A stretch of 64,000 nt of DNA, from contig CP107217.1 of NCBI GenBank assembly GCA_025757745.1, positions 1,736,001 through 1,800,000 on the forward strand, written 5' to 3'. Shown here piece after piece: positions 49,886 to 58,240 of the stretch. The notes below the pieces were generated by a model that was given only the letters and a program-made list of their open reading frames with translations, did no database searches and was not told the DNA's origin. The translations under genes were made by a program, and so were the position numbers. The stretch is from Coriobacteriaceae bacterium (GTDB taxonomy: Bacteria; Actinomycetota; Coriobacteriia; Coriobacteriales; Coriobacteriaceae). Positions within the stretch are counted from its first letter, which is position 1; every line of letters begins with the position of its first letter.

Positions 49886-50672
49886 GCTCTCGCACGTCAA
49901 GAAGACCTTTAACAAGGGCACCGTCACCGAGAAGCGCGCGCTCACCGGCGTCGACCTTACCCTCAACGACGGCGACTTTGTAACTGTGATCGGCGGCAAC
50001 GGCGCCGGCAAATCCACGCTGCTCAACATGATTGCCGGCGTATATCCGCTCGATTCGGGCGTTATCGAGCTCGACGGCACCGACATCTCGCGCCTGAGCG
50101 AGTCGCAGCGCGCCAAGTACCTGGGCCGCGTGTTCCAGGATCCCATGCGCGGCACCGCAGCCGACATGCAGATTGCCGAGAACTTGGCCCTCGCCAAGCG
50201 TCGCGGCCAGCGTCGCGGCCTTTCGTGGGGCGTCACCAAGGCCGAGAAGGACGAGTACGTTGAGTTGCTCAAGCGCCTGGACCTTGGCCTGGACACGCGC
50301 CTCAACGCCAAGGTCGGCCTGCTTTCGGGTGGCCAGCGCCAGGCACTCACGCTGCTCATGGCCACGCTCACCAAGCCGCGCTTGCTGCTGCTCGACGAGC
50401 ACACCGCGGCACTCGACCCCAAGACCGCCTCTAAGGTGCTCAATCTGACCGAGGAGATTGTCGACGAGAACCACCTGACCACGCTCATGGTCACGCACAA
50501 CATGAATGACGCCATCCGTCTGGGCAATCGCCTGATCATGATGCACGAGGGCCACGTTATCTACGACGTGGCGGGCGACGAGAAGAAGTCGCTCACCGTC
50601 GCCGACCTGCTGCAGAAGTTCGAGGAGGTCTCGGGCGGCGAGCTCGCCAACGACCGCATGCTGCTGAGCTAA
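49878..50672 (+). CDS. ABC transporter ATP-binding protein, TrpZ-like
   Basis: Protein of 264 residues. Walker A GGNGAGKST (about 37-45), the signature LLSGGQRQALTLLMA, and Walker B LLLLDEHTAALDP with an H-loop MVTHN are intact. The ATG overlaps the permease stop and is the only start that gives the family-typical MLKLSHVKKTF. Energises import with the two preceding gene products. Confidence 0.95.
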   Translation: MLKLSHVKKTFNKGTVTEKRALTGVDLTLNDGDFVTVIGGNGAGKSTLLNMIAGVYPLDSGVIELDGTDISRLSESQRAKYLGRVFQDPMRGTAADMQIAENLALAKRRGQRRGLSWGVTKAEKDEYVELLKRLDLGLDTRLNAKVGLLSGGQRQALTLLMATLTKPRLLLLDEHTAALDPKTASKVLNLTEEIVDENHLTTLMVTHNMNDAIRLGNRLIMMHEGHVIYDVAGDEKKSLTVADLLQKFEEVSGGELANDRMLLS

Positions 50673-50711
50673 AACCTGCCAATAAGGGACAGGTTTATTT
50701 TGGCAGGTTTT
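50671..50711 (+). terminator. Hairpin at the end of the ABC operon
   Basis: AAAACCTGCCAA pairs with TTGGCAGGTTTT, starting inside the stop codon. A second hairpin of the same general type lies at 50727-50766 (AAAACCGCCGCAAAGG/CCTTTGCGACGGTTTT). Both resemble the dispersed GGGGACAGGCACC hairpins at 51774, 54508, 56522 and 58231. Confidence 0.7.
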
Positions 50712-50829
50712 ATCTGCGCAAACGTCAAAACCGCCGCAAAGGAACAGATACCTTTGCGACGGTTTTCGCATATCATGTCGATAATCCAGCGTCAGCAGGA
50801 ACCACTGGTTAAGAACTAAGGAAACTGCC

Positions 50830-50930
50830 ATGAGAAGACTCCTTCCCCGTCTTGCTTGACCGCCGCACTCCTTGCCGGCGTGCTCGCCGGCGGCCCAGCT
50901 TACGCCACCGCGGCCACCCCATCTCAAGTT
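50830..50930 (+). pseudogene. Remnant of a secreted-protein gene
   Basis: An ATG after AAGGAAACTGCC opens MRRLLPRLA and stops. Read one frame over, the sequence continues LTAALLAGVLAGGPAYATAA, completing a convincing signal peptide with an AxA cleavage site. The gene ends after about 35 codons and a terminator follows at once. So a frameshifted and truncated start of an exported protein seems to remain. Confidence 0.6.
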
Positions 50931-50934
50931 ATCG

Positions 50935-50964
50935 GCCCGTCCGATGTGATCGGACGGGCTTTTT
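50935..50964 (+). terminator. Intrinsic terminator behind the secreted-protein remnant
   Basis: GCCCGTCCGAT pairs perfectly with ATCGGACGGGC around GTG, followed by five T. It probably ended the lost gene and now insulates mscS. Confidence 0.88.
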
Positions 50965-51007
50965 GGTGGGTATCATGGTTGAATGATCATTAGGAGGTTT
51001 TCCCTAC

Positions 51008-51775
51008 ATGGAATTGTTTGAACCGATTCTTCATTTCTTTGAGCAGCGCTGGGTCCACAACATCATCTGGGCCGTCATCTTGGTAATAGTCACCGCCATC
51101 GCCGCCAAGGTGGCATCCAAGACCCTGCGCCACCTACTCAACCGAGACGACAACCCGCTTCCCGCATCGAGCATCTTCATCAACATCGCGCGTGCCGTCA
51201 TTTGGATGATCGGCGGCAGCTTTATCCTCGACAACTGCTTTGGCATTAACGCAAACGCGCTCGTCGCCGCTCTTGGCGTCGGCGGCATCGCCATCTCGCT
51301 CGGCTTTCAGGACACGCTATCAAACCTTATCGGCGGCATGCAAGTGACCTTTATGGGCATCATCAAGCCCGGCGACAATATCGAGGTCGGCGGCGTGTCG
51401 GGCGTGGTCCAGGACATCACTTGGCGCCACACGACCATCGAGGACGCCTGCGGACAGACCATCATCGTCCCCAACTCCAACATCTCCAAGAACACACTCG
51501 TGCACCTCATGCCCTTTGGACGCGTTGTCGTTCCCGTCGCGGTGAAGGACACGTCAAAGTGGGACTCGCTCGATGCGCTGGCAGACGAGCTCGCCTGTGC
51601 CACCAAGGTCGCCGTTTCACCCATCTCGGGCTTTGACAAGGAACCCTACGTGCTCTTTAGCGAGATCGGCGACTTTGGCATTAAGGGTAAGATCATCTTT
51701 ATCGTCAGTGACGACAGCACCACCTTTACGGCAGCCGACGCCTGCATCCGCGCCATCGCCCCCATCATCGCCTAA
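51008..51775 (+). CDS. Mechanosensitive ion channel, MscS family
   Basis: Protein of 255 residues. Two or three membrane helices precede the pore-lining segment VAALGVGGIAISLGFQDTLSNLIGG, rich in Gly/Ala as in MscS. The beta domain contains FMGIIKPGDNIEV and VQDITWRHTTIEDACGQTIIVPNS. It opens under hypo-osmotic membrane tension to release solutes. Preceded by GGAGG ten bases upstream. Confidence 0.92.
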   Translation: MELFEPILHFFEQRWVHNIIWAVILVIVTAIAAKVASKTLRHLLNRDDNPLPASSIFINIARAVIWMIGGSFILDNCFGINANALVAALGVGGIAISLGFQDTLSNLIGGMQVTFMGIIKPGDNIEVGGVSGVVQDITWRHTTIEDACGQTIIVPNSNISKNTLVHLMPFGRVVVPVAVKDTSKWDSLDALADELACATKVAVSPISGFDKEPYVLFSEIGDFGIKGKIIFIVSDDSTTFTAADACIRAIAPIIA

Positions 51776-51813
51776 AACCACCGCAAAGGGGACAGGCACC
51801 TTTGTGGTGGTTT
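51774..51813. repeat. GGGGACAGGCACC hairpin, copy 1
   Basis: AAAACCACCGCAAAGG pairs with CCTTTGTGGTGGTTT around GGACAGGCA, beginning on the mscS stop codon. It probably ends mscS transcription. Further copies at 54508-54568, 56522-56583 and 58231-58270. Confidence 0.75.
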
Positions 51814-51869
51814 CGCATCGTGGTACCATGGTTCATATCGTTGTTTAAACGACTAAGGGAGTAGACACC

Positions 51870-53792
51870 ATGGAAGAGGCCTATCGTCAAGCGCGCAAGC
51901 GCGGCGAACAGGGACGCCGTCGCGCCATCAGCCAAAGCGAGCATCCATATCTTACGGACCTCGACAGCTTGGTCGCCCAGCTTCCCTGCGGGCAGCGCGA
52001 GAACATCGGCCTGCGGGACATTCCGCTCGAAATGGTCGTCGGCACGGTTACCAAAGGTCGCCAGTCCGCCTTTTCGTGTAACTTTATGCCGCTGCTCCCC
52101 TGGAATACCGAATTCGCCCGCAAATGGTCCAACCTCTACGATATCCAAATCTCCGAGGGCTACCGCGACCCCATCATCGTCACCGAGTTCATGCACCGCT
52201 TTTACGTCCAAGAGGGCAACAAGCGTGTCAGCGTCCTCAAATTCCTTGACGCTCCGACGGTTTCGGCCAAGGTGACGCGTCTGTACCCCGGTAAGTGGGA
52301 TTCCGTCGAGAGCCGCCTGTACGGTGAGTTTTGCGCCTTTTGGTACGTATGCCCCCTGTACGAGATTGAGTTTTCGCGCGAGGGCAGCTACGAGATGCTT
52401 GCCAAAATGCTCGGCCAAGATCTTGTCGAAAAATGGCCTCAAAAGAAGGTCGACTACCTACGTCACACCTTCCTGCTCTTTAAGCGCGCCTATCTTCGCG
52501 CGGGCGGCGACCACTTGGACATTACGCCTGCCGATGCCATGCTCGTCTACCTCAACGTCTACAACCAGGACCGTCTGCTGGATACGCCGACGGATATCGT
52601 CGTCAACCGTCTGTGCAAGATTTGGCGCGAGCTTGTCATTGCCGGCAAAAGCGACGAGGACAAAGTCGATCTTGTCGAAGCGCCGCAGCCCAACGAGAAA
52701 GAGGGCGCACCGACAAAAGCTACCTCGGGCGTGCTCAACTTCTTTATGAGCAAGACCGTCTACTCCACTGCCAATCCCATGCGAATCGCCTTTATCCACG
52801 AGTTTCCCTGTGCCACGTCGAGCTGGGACAGCCTACACGACCAGGGCCGCCGGTATCTTGATGAGCACTTTGGCGGCATCGTGCGCACCGAGGCGTTCGA
52901 GGACTGCCACGATTCGGACGTGTTCTACGCCGCCGTCGAGACAGCCGTAAAGCACGGGGCGAACGTCATCTTCTCGACCTCACACCGGCTCATGGAATAC
53001 ACGCTCAGGGCGTCAGTCGAGTATCCCCAGGTGCGGTTCCTTAACTGCTCAATCGGCCTTCCCCACCAAAGCGTCCGCTCGTACTTTGGAAAGATGTACG
53101 AGGCCAAGTTCCTACTGGGCGCCCTTGCCGCCAGCATGGCCGACAACCACCGTATTGGCTACCATGCGTCGGTCTTCGCCTCGGGCGCGCTGAGCGAAAT
53201 CAACGCCTTCGCTATCGGTGCCTCGCTGCTCGACCCTCGTGCGCAGATTATCCTCACTTGGGGAGATGTTCCCGCCGGCGGTCTTGCCGAAGCCATGTGT
53301 CGCGAGGGCGTGAGCGTCATGACCGGCGCCGATATGTCCAAGTCTCTCGAGGACCCCACCGCCTACGGGCTTCACCGTCTGGTAAACGGCAAGGAAGTTA
53401 CCGGTATTGCTATGCCGGTATGGAACTGGGGCCGTTACTACGAACTCATCGTACGCAGCCTACTGCACGGCACATGGGACGAGACCGCCGATGACCAGCA
53501 GGTGCGCGCCGTCAACTACTGGTACGGTATGAGCTCCGGCGTCATCGATATTCGCTACGCTCCGGGCCTACCCTATCAGACGCGTAAACTTGTGCAGCTG
53601 CTTCGCAACGGCATTGTCGAGGGCTCCATCAACCCATTTGGCGGCGAGCTCCACAGCCAGGACGGCGTGGTTCAGATTGAGGGCTTCCCTCCCCTGCCGA
53701 GTACGCAGATTGTCGAGATGAACTGGCTGGCTGACAACGTTATAGGCTCGATTCCGCAGCTCGATAACGAGCCGGAGGTCCGTGCCCTATGA
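51870..53792 (+). CDS. ParB-like domain fused to BMP-type substrate-binding domain
   Basis: Protein of 640 residues, without a signal peptide or membrane segment. The N-terminal part holds a ParB/sulfiredoxin-like motif, IIVTEFMHRFYVQEGNKRVSVLK (about 107-129), close to the DGNHR-type motif of ParB proteins. From about residue 305 (MRIAFIHEFPCATSSWDSLHDQGRRYL) it resembles BMP/PnrA nucleoside-binding proteins (GGLAEAM, NWGRYYE, INPFGGEL). So a lipoprotein-type binding fold is used in the cytoplasm. It overlaps the downstream phosphoesterase by four bases. Function unknown. Confidence 0.78.
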   Translation: MEEAYRQARKRGEQGRRRAISQSEHPYLTDLDSLVAQLPCGQRENIGLRDIPLEMVVGTVTKGRQSAFSCNFMPLLPWNTEFARKWSNLYDIQISEGYRDPIIVTEFMHRFYVQEGNKRVSVLKFLDAPTVSAKVTRLYPGKWDSVESRLYGEFCAFWYVCPLYEIEFSREGSYEMLAKMLGQDLVEKWPQKKVDYLRHTFLLFKRAYLRAGGDHLDITPADAMLVYLNVYNQDRLLDTPTDIVVNRLCKIWRELVIAGKSDEDKVDLVEAPQPNEKEGAPTKATSGVLNFFMSKTVYSTANPMRIAFIHEFPCATSSWDSLHDQGRRYLDEHFGGIVRTEAFEDCHDSDVFYAAVETAVKHGANVIFSTSHRLMEYTLRASVEYPQVRFLNCSIGLPHQSVRSYFGKMYEAKFLLGALAASMADNHRIGYHASVFASGALSEINAFAIGASLLDPRAQIILTWGDVPAGGLAEAMCREGVSVMTGADMSKSLEDPTAYGLHRLVNGKEVTGIAMPVWNWGRYYELIVRSLLHGTWDETADDQQVRAVNYWYGMSSGVIDIRYAPGLPYQTRKLVQLLRNGIVEGSINPFGGELHSQDGVVQIEGFPPLPSTQIVEMNWLADNVIGSIPQLDNEPEVRAL

Positions 53793-54499
53793 ATATCCTA
53801 GCCATTGCCGATGTAGAGGAGCGCTGCCTGTGGGAATGTTTTCGCAAGGAGCGCTTTGAGGACGTTGACCTGATTCTATCCGCAGGCGACCTGGATCCGG
53901 ACTATCTTGAGTTTTTGGTCACTGTCATCAACAAACCGCTTGTGTACGTTCGTGGCAACCACGACGACCGCTACGCGCGCCATGCACCGGGCGGGTGCAT
54001 TTGTGTTGAGGACAGCGTATATGTGTACCGAGGTATTCGCATTGCGGGTCTGGGCGGTTCCATGCGCTACCGCGACGGCGCGAACATGTATACCGAGCGC
54101 GAGATGGCAAAACGCATGCGCAAGCTATCGCGAAAAATCGCACTGGTAGACGGATGCGATATTCTACTTACCCATGCACCCGTCGCAGGCATGGGCGACC
54201 TGGACGACCTGCCGCATCGAGGATTCGAGTGCTTTAATGCGGCTCTTGAGTCTTGGGGTCCCGACTATATGATTCACGGGCATGTGCACCAAAGCTACGG
54301 CCCCAACTTTCAACGCGAGCGCCAACACCCATGCGGAACGAAGATTGTCAACGCCTGCGGCTATACCAAGATCGAAATTGACGAGGCGCGCTACCCCACG
54401 CGCGGTTGGAAGGCCGCTTGGCTCAACTCGCAAACCATGCGCCGCGAGCTCAAACGCCACGAAGCAATCGAGTCTTCAACCGCCAGAACCCCCTGGTAA
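53789..54499 (+). CDS. Metallophosphoesterase
   Basis: Protein of 236 residues. Calcineurin-like motifs are present in order: IADVEE in place of DxH, SAGDLD, VRGNHDD, THAPVAG and HGHVH. Asp-Val-Glu replaces the usual DxH, so one metal ligand may differ. The ATG overlaps the stop of the ParB-BMP gene (ATGA), so translation is coupled. A nucleotide or cyclic nucleotide substrate would fit the partner gene but is inferred. Confidence 0.85.
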   Translation: MNILAIADVEERCLWECFRKERFEDVDLILSAGDLDPDYLEFLVTVINKPLVYVRGNHDDRYARHAPGGCICVEDSVYVYRGIRIAGLGGSMRYRDGANMYTEREMAKRMRKLSRKIALVDGCDILLTHAPVAGMGDLDDLPHRGFECFNAALESWGPDYMIHGHVHQSYGPNFQRERQHPCGTKIVNACGYTKIEIDEARYPTRGWKAAWLNSQTMRRELKRHEAIESSTARTPW

Positions 54500-54507
54500 C
54501 TGCCAAC

Positions 54508-54568
54508 AACCACCACGAAGGGGATAGGCACCTTTATGGTGGTTTTGCTGACTCGTCCGACCTGTCCA
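54508..54568. repeat. GGGGACAGGCACC hairpin, copy 2
   Basis: AACCACCACGAAGG pairs with CCTTTATGGTGGTT nine bases after the phosphoesterase stop. The right flank GCTGACTCGTCCGACCTGTCC is shared with the copy at 56522, so the repeated unit is about 62 bp. Confidence 0.75.
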
Positions 54569-54613
54569 TCACGGTGCTTGTGTAATTAACGAGAACACTC
54601 ATTGTTTTGTAAG

Positions 54614-54640
54614 GACGGCGCTCACGTGCCGTCTTTTTTT
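54614..54640 (+). terminator. Intrinsic terminator before the sigma factor gene
   Basis: GACGGC pairs with GCCGTC around GCTCACGT, followed by seven T on the plus strand. It insulates the sigma factor operon from upstream reading. Confidence 0.8.
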
Positions 54641-54731
54641 GTCAACTTATGCAGTCTCGACCGTGTTGTATGTAGAGGGACCTCGCGAGACGCCTTCCCT
54701 ATATCCACCACGACCAATTGGAGGTGACACT

Positions 54732-55292
54732 ATGCCTGCACGCCGTAACCGCAATAGCACGCTCCGATGCGATGCCGATCAGATCGAGCGGGAAGCAAAG
54801 CGCTTGGTCGACACGTATTCCGACCTCATCCTTCGATTGTGCTATTCGGCCCTTGGATCCGCTGACGACGCTCAAGACATCTGCCAGGACACGCTGATCA
54901 AGATTCTCCAACGCACTCAACCGTTCGACTCGCTCGAACACGAACGTGCTTGGGTGATCCGAGTCGCACTGAACGCATGTCGCGATATCGGCCGTACGCA
55001 CGCGAATCACCCGGTTGTCGACCTCGATTCGCTCCCCGATTTCTGCGCACCCGTAACACATACCGAGCAAGAATTCGCGCAACGCGACTGCGCCATTCTT
55101 TCCGCTGTCACGGCCCTGCCTCAAGCACAGCGCATCGCCATCTTTTTGCACTACTACGCAGGCATGAGCATCAGGGAAATCGCAGACGCCGTTCACGCGA
55201 CGCCAGCTGCAACCGCCCAGCACCTTAGCCGCGGACGTGCGTCACTTCGGCTTTCCTTGAAAGGAGACCACAATGACTACGAATTCGAATGA
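54732..55292 (+). CDS. ECF-type RNA polymerase sigma factor
   Basis: Protein of 186 residues. Region 2 is LVDTYSDLILRLCYSALGSADDAQDICQDTLIKILQ and region 4 ends in a helix-turn-helix, YAGMSIREIADAVHATPAATAQHLSRGRASLR. It directs polymerase to a dedicated promoter set after an envelope signal. The ATG follows GGAGGTGACACT; a longer N-terminus is possible but unlike the family. The stop overlaps the start of the next gene by 20 bases. Confidence 0.93.
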   Translation: MPARRNRNSTLRCDADQIEREAKRLVDTYSDLILRLCYSALGSADDAQDICQDTLIKILQRTQPFDSLEHERAWVIRVALNACRDIGRTHANHPVVDLDSLPDFCAPVTHTEQEFAQRDCAILSAVTALPQAQRIAIFLHYYAGMSIREIADAVHATPAATAQHLSRGRASLRLSLKGDHNDYEFE

Positions 55293-56403
55293 CTATCGCC
55301 ACGCCCTGGAGCACATTTCGTTTACCGATAATGCGAAGCAGCACATGGCAAACTCGATTGCTCAGTCCGTCGCCTCAAGCGATGCGGCGACCGCTCAAAG
55401 CAACTTTAATGGCACGCGACGCAAGCCGCGCATCGCCCGCCATCCCGTAAGAACAGTCGCTCGCATTGCCGCTGTAACGGCAGTCCTCGCTATCGTCATT
55501 GGAGGCGCTGGCACGGCTATGGCAACAGGCGTCCTGCCGCTTCCTTCTGACATGCTTTCCGACATCTTTGACGGACCTGCTTCTCAAACCGAGATCATCG
55601 ACCGTATTGGCCGGCCCGTCGGTGCTAGCTGCTCCAACAACGGAGTCACCGTGACCGCCGACGCCATCATGGGCGACAAGGATATGGTTACCATCGCCTA
55701 TACGCTTACGTTCGACGATCCCGCTGCCCTGAAAAAGCTTTCCGAGCCGGGCGAGAACGGAACTATCGCCGGAAGTGTCGATGGAAACGTATACGTTGAT
55801 GGCGAGCATGGCGGCCAAGGCCAATCATGGCTCATTGACAAGAACCCCAATGACTCCAGCATTCAATACTTTGCACAGTTCAGCGTTGAATCACCCGGCC
55901 TTATGGGCAGGACCGTCCGCACGCATATCAACTCTTTCGTTGTGCCACGTGCTGGCAAAGAGCTTCCCGAGTATAAGAAAATACTTACGGGCCCATGGGA
56001 TCTTAAGTTCCAGCTGAATTACGAAGATACATCCGTTACGATTCCCGCGCCCAAATCGGTCAACTTTAACGGCACCAAGGCGACGATTCAAGAGGCCACC
56101 GTATCCTGCGTTGGCGTTTCAGTCCGCTACAACATAGATCGTTCCATCGAACACGACAACAACAGCGGCAAGATGTCTCAAAACATGGAGGAGTCTATGG
56201 ATGCCGTTGGCAACATACCCCTCATCGTGACGTTCAAAGACGGTCATGTTGAGGACGCAACCAGCCACAGCGGCTATTTCGCAAATAAACTGGATAACGG
56301 CACCACTGATGTCCACAAGACCTGGCCGTTCTCGCAAGTTTGTGACACAGACAAGATTGCAAGCGTACAAATTGGCGATACGGTCATTCCCATGAATTCG
56401 TAA
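55273..56403 (+). CDS. Membrane anti-sigma factor, DUF4179-type
   Basis: Protein of 376 residues. The first ~60 residues are cytoplasmic (FTDNAKQHMANSIAQSV), then one membrane helix (VARIAAVTAVLAIVIGGAGTAMATG, about 62-86) and a large extracellular domain. The DUF4179-like stretch around DRIGRPVGASCSNNGVTVTADAIMGDKDMVTIAYTL sits in the outer part. It overlaps the sigma gene, so it is made with it and likely holds it inactive until a cell-envelope signal arrives. Confidence 0.85.
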   Translation: MTTNSNDYRHALEHISFTDNAKQHMANSIAQSVASSDAATAQSNFNGTRRKPRIARHPVRTVARIAAVTAVLAIVIGGAGTAMATGVLPLPSDMLSDIFDGPASQTEIIDRIGRPVGASCSNNGVTVTADAIMGDKDMVTIAYTLTFDDPAALKKLSEPGENGTIAGSVDGNVYVDGEHGGQGQSWLIDKNPNDSSIQYFAQFSVESPGLMGRTVRTHINSFVVPRAGKELPEYKKILTGPWDLKFQLNYEDTSVTIPAPKSVNFNGTKATIQEATVSCVGVSVRYNIDRSIEHDNNSGKMSQNMEESMDAVGNIPLIVTFKDGHVEDATSHSGYFANKLDNGTTDVHKTWPFSQVCDTDKIASVQIGDTVIPMNS

Positions 56404-56521
56404 CGCTACGCGGCTCGTATATGCACCCGGTTCCGCACTTCGCGTCTAAAGATGCGCTGTCATCGAGCAGCGTGAGCGCAAGGCCGCCCGTATGGTCGGC
56501 TGGGAACACCTCGTTGCGCTA

Positions 56522-56583
56522 AAAACCACCACGAAGGGGACCGGCACCTTTGTGGTGGTTTTGCTGACTCGTCCGACCTGTCC
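56522..56583. repeat. GGGGACAGGCACC hairpin, copy 3
   Basis: AAAACCACCACGAAGG pairs with CCTTTGTGGTGGTTTT, then the flank GCTGACTCGTCCGACCTGTCC shared with copy 2. It lies about 118 bp after the anti-sigma stop. Confidence 0.75.
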
Positions 56584-56593
56584 CAACGGTTTG

Positions 56594-56728
56594 TCTCAAT
56601 CTGTAACAGGTAGGGCCCAAATAATCGGTTAGCTGTTACAGATCGAGACAGACCACGGATGCTCACCCGAAAATCTCAATCTGTAACAGGTAGGAACGAT
56701 TTTGCCCCTTAGATGTTACAGATTGAGA
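56594..56728. repeat. Array A of 15-bp repeats, 40-bp period
   Basis: TCTCAATCTGTAACA at 56594 and 56674 and its complement form TGTTACAGATYGAGA at 56634 and 56714 alternate at exactly 40-bp steps. The three spacers are 25 nt and unrelated. The spacer interiors can extend the palindromes in part (AACAGGTA and TAGCTGTT). Array B at 63225 has the same layout. Confidence 0.88.
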
Positions 56729-56754
56729 TATTTGACAGCTTGAATCGGCATCGC

Positions 56755-57405
56755 CTACAGCGCGGCGACGACCTTGTCGCCCATCGTCGTGGTGCCGAGG
56801 ATCTTATCTGCCGGGGTGTTGACATCGGCGATGTCACGGGTGCGCCAGCCCTCGTCGAGCACGCGCGCCACGGCGCTCTCGATCCACGCGGCTTGCTCGC
56901 CCATGTCGAGCGCGTAGGTCAGCAGCATCGCCACCGACAAGATTTGAGCCAGCGGATTGGCCACGCCGAGCCCCGCGATGTCAGGAGCGCTGCCAGCGCT
57001 CGGCCCAAACAGCGATACGCCATCATCCAGCGAGGCAGAGGCAAGCATACCGAGCGATCCGGTAATCTGAGCCGCCTCATCGGACAGGATGTCGCCGAAC
57101 ATGTTCTCCGTCACCACGACGTCAAAGTCTGCCGGTCGACTGATGAGCTGCATGGCGGCGTTGTCGACGAGCAGGTCCTCAAGCTCCACGTCGGAGTACT
57201 CCTCGTCTTGCACGCGATGCACGATCTCGCGCCACATGCGGCTCGTCTCCAGCACGTTGCGCTTATCAACGCTCGTCACCTTGCCGCGACGTTTGCGCGC
57301 CGCCTCAAATGCCTGGCGCGCAATGCGCTCAATCTCGTACTCGCGATACTCCATCACGTCGACCGCACGCTGACCGGCCGCACCCGCAGCGCCCGCGCAG
57401 GTCAC
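56755..57405 (-). pseudogene. leuB: 3-isopropylmalate dehydrogenase fragment (leuB)
   Basis: An uninterrupted ~215-residue C-terminal part of LeuB: RAVDVMEYREYEIERIARQAFE, KVTSVDKRNVLETSRMWREIV, VDNAAMQLI, NMFGDILSDEAAQITGSLGMLASASL and GSAPDIAGLGVANPLAQILSVAM. About the first third, with the NAD-binding part and the first substrate arginines, is missing. It joins directly to a leuA fragment upstream. HGSAPD is altered to AGSAPD. Non-functional as it stands. Confidence 0.88.
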
Positions 57406-57961
57406 GGATGCGGGCGCCAAAGTCCCACGGCATGTTGTAGCCCATCGTATCGGGGATGTTCACGACCGTGGCACCGGCCTTTACGGCCGCCTCGATAATG
57501 CGCACCAGAAACTCCTGATCGGAGCGGCCGGCATCCTCGGCATAAAACTCAACATCGTCAACGAACTTGCGAGCATGTTTGACGGCATGGATCGCTCACT
57601 CAATTGCCCTTTCCTCAGTCATATGGAGCTTGTCGCGCAGGTGACTGGTGCTCACACCCAGCCCTGTATGGATACGGGGCCTCTGGGCCGTTTTGAGCGC
57701 CTCTGCAGCCACTTCGATATCCCTGTCGACAGCGCGCGTCAGGCCGCATACCGTGCATCGGTCGCCCGCAATCTTGCCAATCTCCTGTACGGAGCGAAAG
57801 TCACCAGGACTCGAGATGGGAAAGCCCGCCTAGATAACGTCCACGTTCATGCGCACCAGCTGGCGGGCGATGAAGAGCTTTTCCTCGGTATTCATGCTGG
57901 CGCCCGGCGACTGCTCACCGTCGCACAGGGTGGCGTCAAAGATTGTAATTTTGCGGCTTAT
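57406..57961 (-). pseudogene. leuA: 2-isopropylmalate synthase fragment (leuA)
   Basis: About 185 codons of the N-terminal LeuA domain: ITIFDATLCDGEQSPGASMN, AGFPISSPGDF, CGLTRAVDRDIEVAAEAL, HTGLGVSTSHL and NIPDTMGYNMPWDF. Lesions: the start is ATA after AGGAGGAACAT (57959-57961); the catalytic arginine in TLRDGEQ is Cys; TAG at 57830-57832 and TGA at 57596-57598 interrupt the frame; the C-terminal half, leuC and leuD are deleted up to the leuB fragment. Confidence 0.9.
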
Positions 57962-58033
57962 ATGTTCCTCCTGATTGACCGTTTTATGACAGATGGCTTT
58001 CAGGAGAGAGAGAAGGCCTAGAGATAGAAAAAT

Positions 58034-58084
58034 ACCCGTGTCGCTCATCACGCCTGAAAGCGGCAGACGATAGCGCACCCGGGT
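58034..58084 (-). promoter_or_regulatory. Leucine attenuator hairpin
   Basis: On the minus strand ACCCGGGTGCGCTATC can pair with GATGAGCGACACGGGT in an imperfect stem, followed by ATTTTT. It lies between the leader peptide and the leuA remnant, as expected for transcription attenuation. Its right end overlaps sequence that could pair with the leader peptide region. Confidence 0.7.
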
Positions 58085-58114
58085 ACAACAAATCGTTATA
58101 GCGAGATTACAACC

Positions 58115-58174
58115 CTAGCGCGCTATCCAATCTAGTAGCGCTAGGCCTAGGAGCTGTTGCGTGTTCTTAAACAT
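58115..58174 (-). CDS. leuL: Leucine operon leader peptide
   Basis: A 19-residue peptide, MFKNTQQLLGLALLDWIAR. Five of nineteen residues are leucine, read from CTC and CTA codons; CTA is rare in the surrounding genes, so it would stall ribosomes when leucyl-tRNA is scarce. AAGGGAG precedes the ATG. It sits ahead of an attenuator-like hairpin. The control region seems intact although its structural genes are broken. Confidence 0.8.
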   Translation of the reverse strand: MFKNTQQLLGLALLDWIAR

Positions 58175-58204
58175 GTTGGGCTCCCTTCGGCCTCGGGTAG
58201 TACT

Positions 58205-58240
58205 ACATCGCGCTAAAGTACAACACAAGTAAAACCACCA
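58205..58240 (-). promoter_or_regulatory. Candidate leucine operon promoter
   Basis: On the minus strand TTGTGT, a 17-bp spacer and TAGTAC lie about 30 bp upstream of the leader peptide, next to the hairpin repeat copy 4. Confidence 0.45.

Larger units (their letters stand above)
56404..56754. other. Repeat-rich gap behind the anti-sigma gene
   Basis: About 350 bp without genes. It holds the hairpin copy at 56522-56583 and the regularly spaced 15-bp repeats at 56594-56728. The leuB fragment ends just beyond. Confidence 0.8.

Noticed and set aside
57575..58021. A plus-strand gene across the leucine remnant
   Set aside because: The minus strand shows clear LeuA similarity interrupted by stops; the plus-strand frame is its shadow and lacks similarity.
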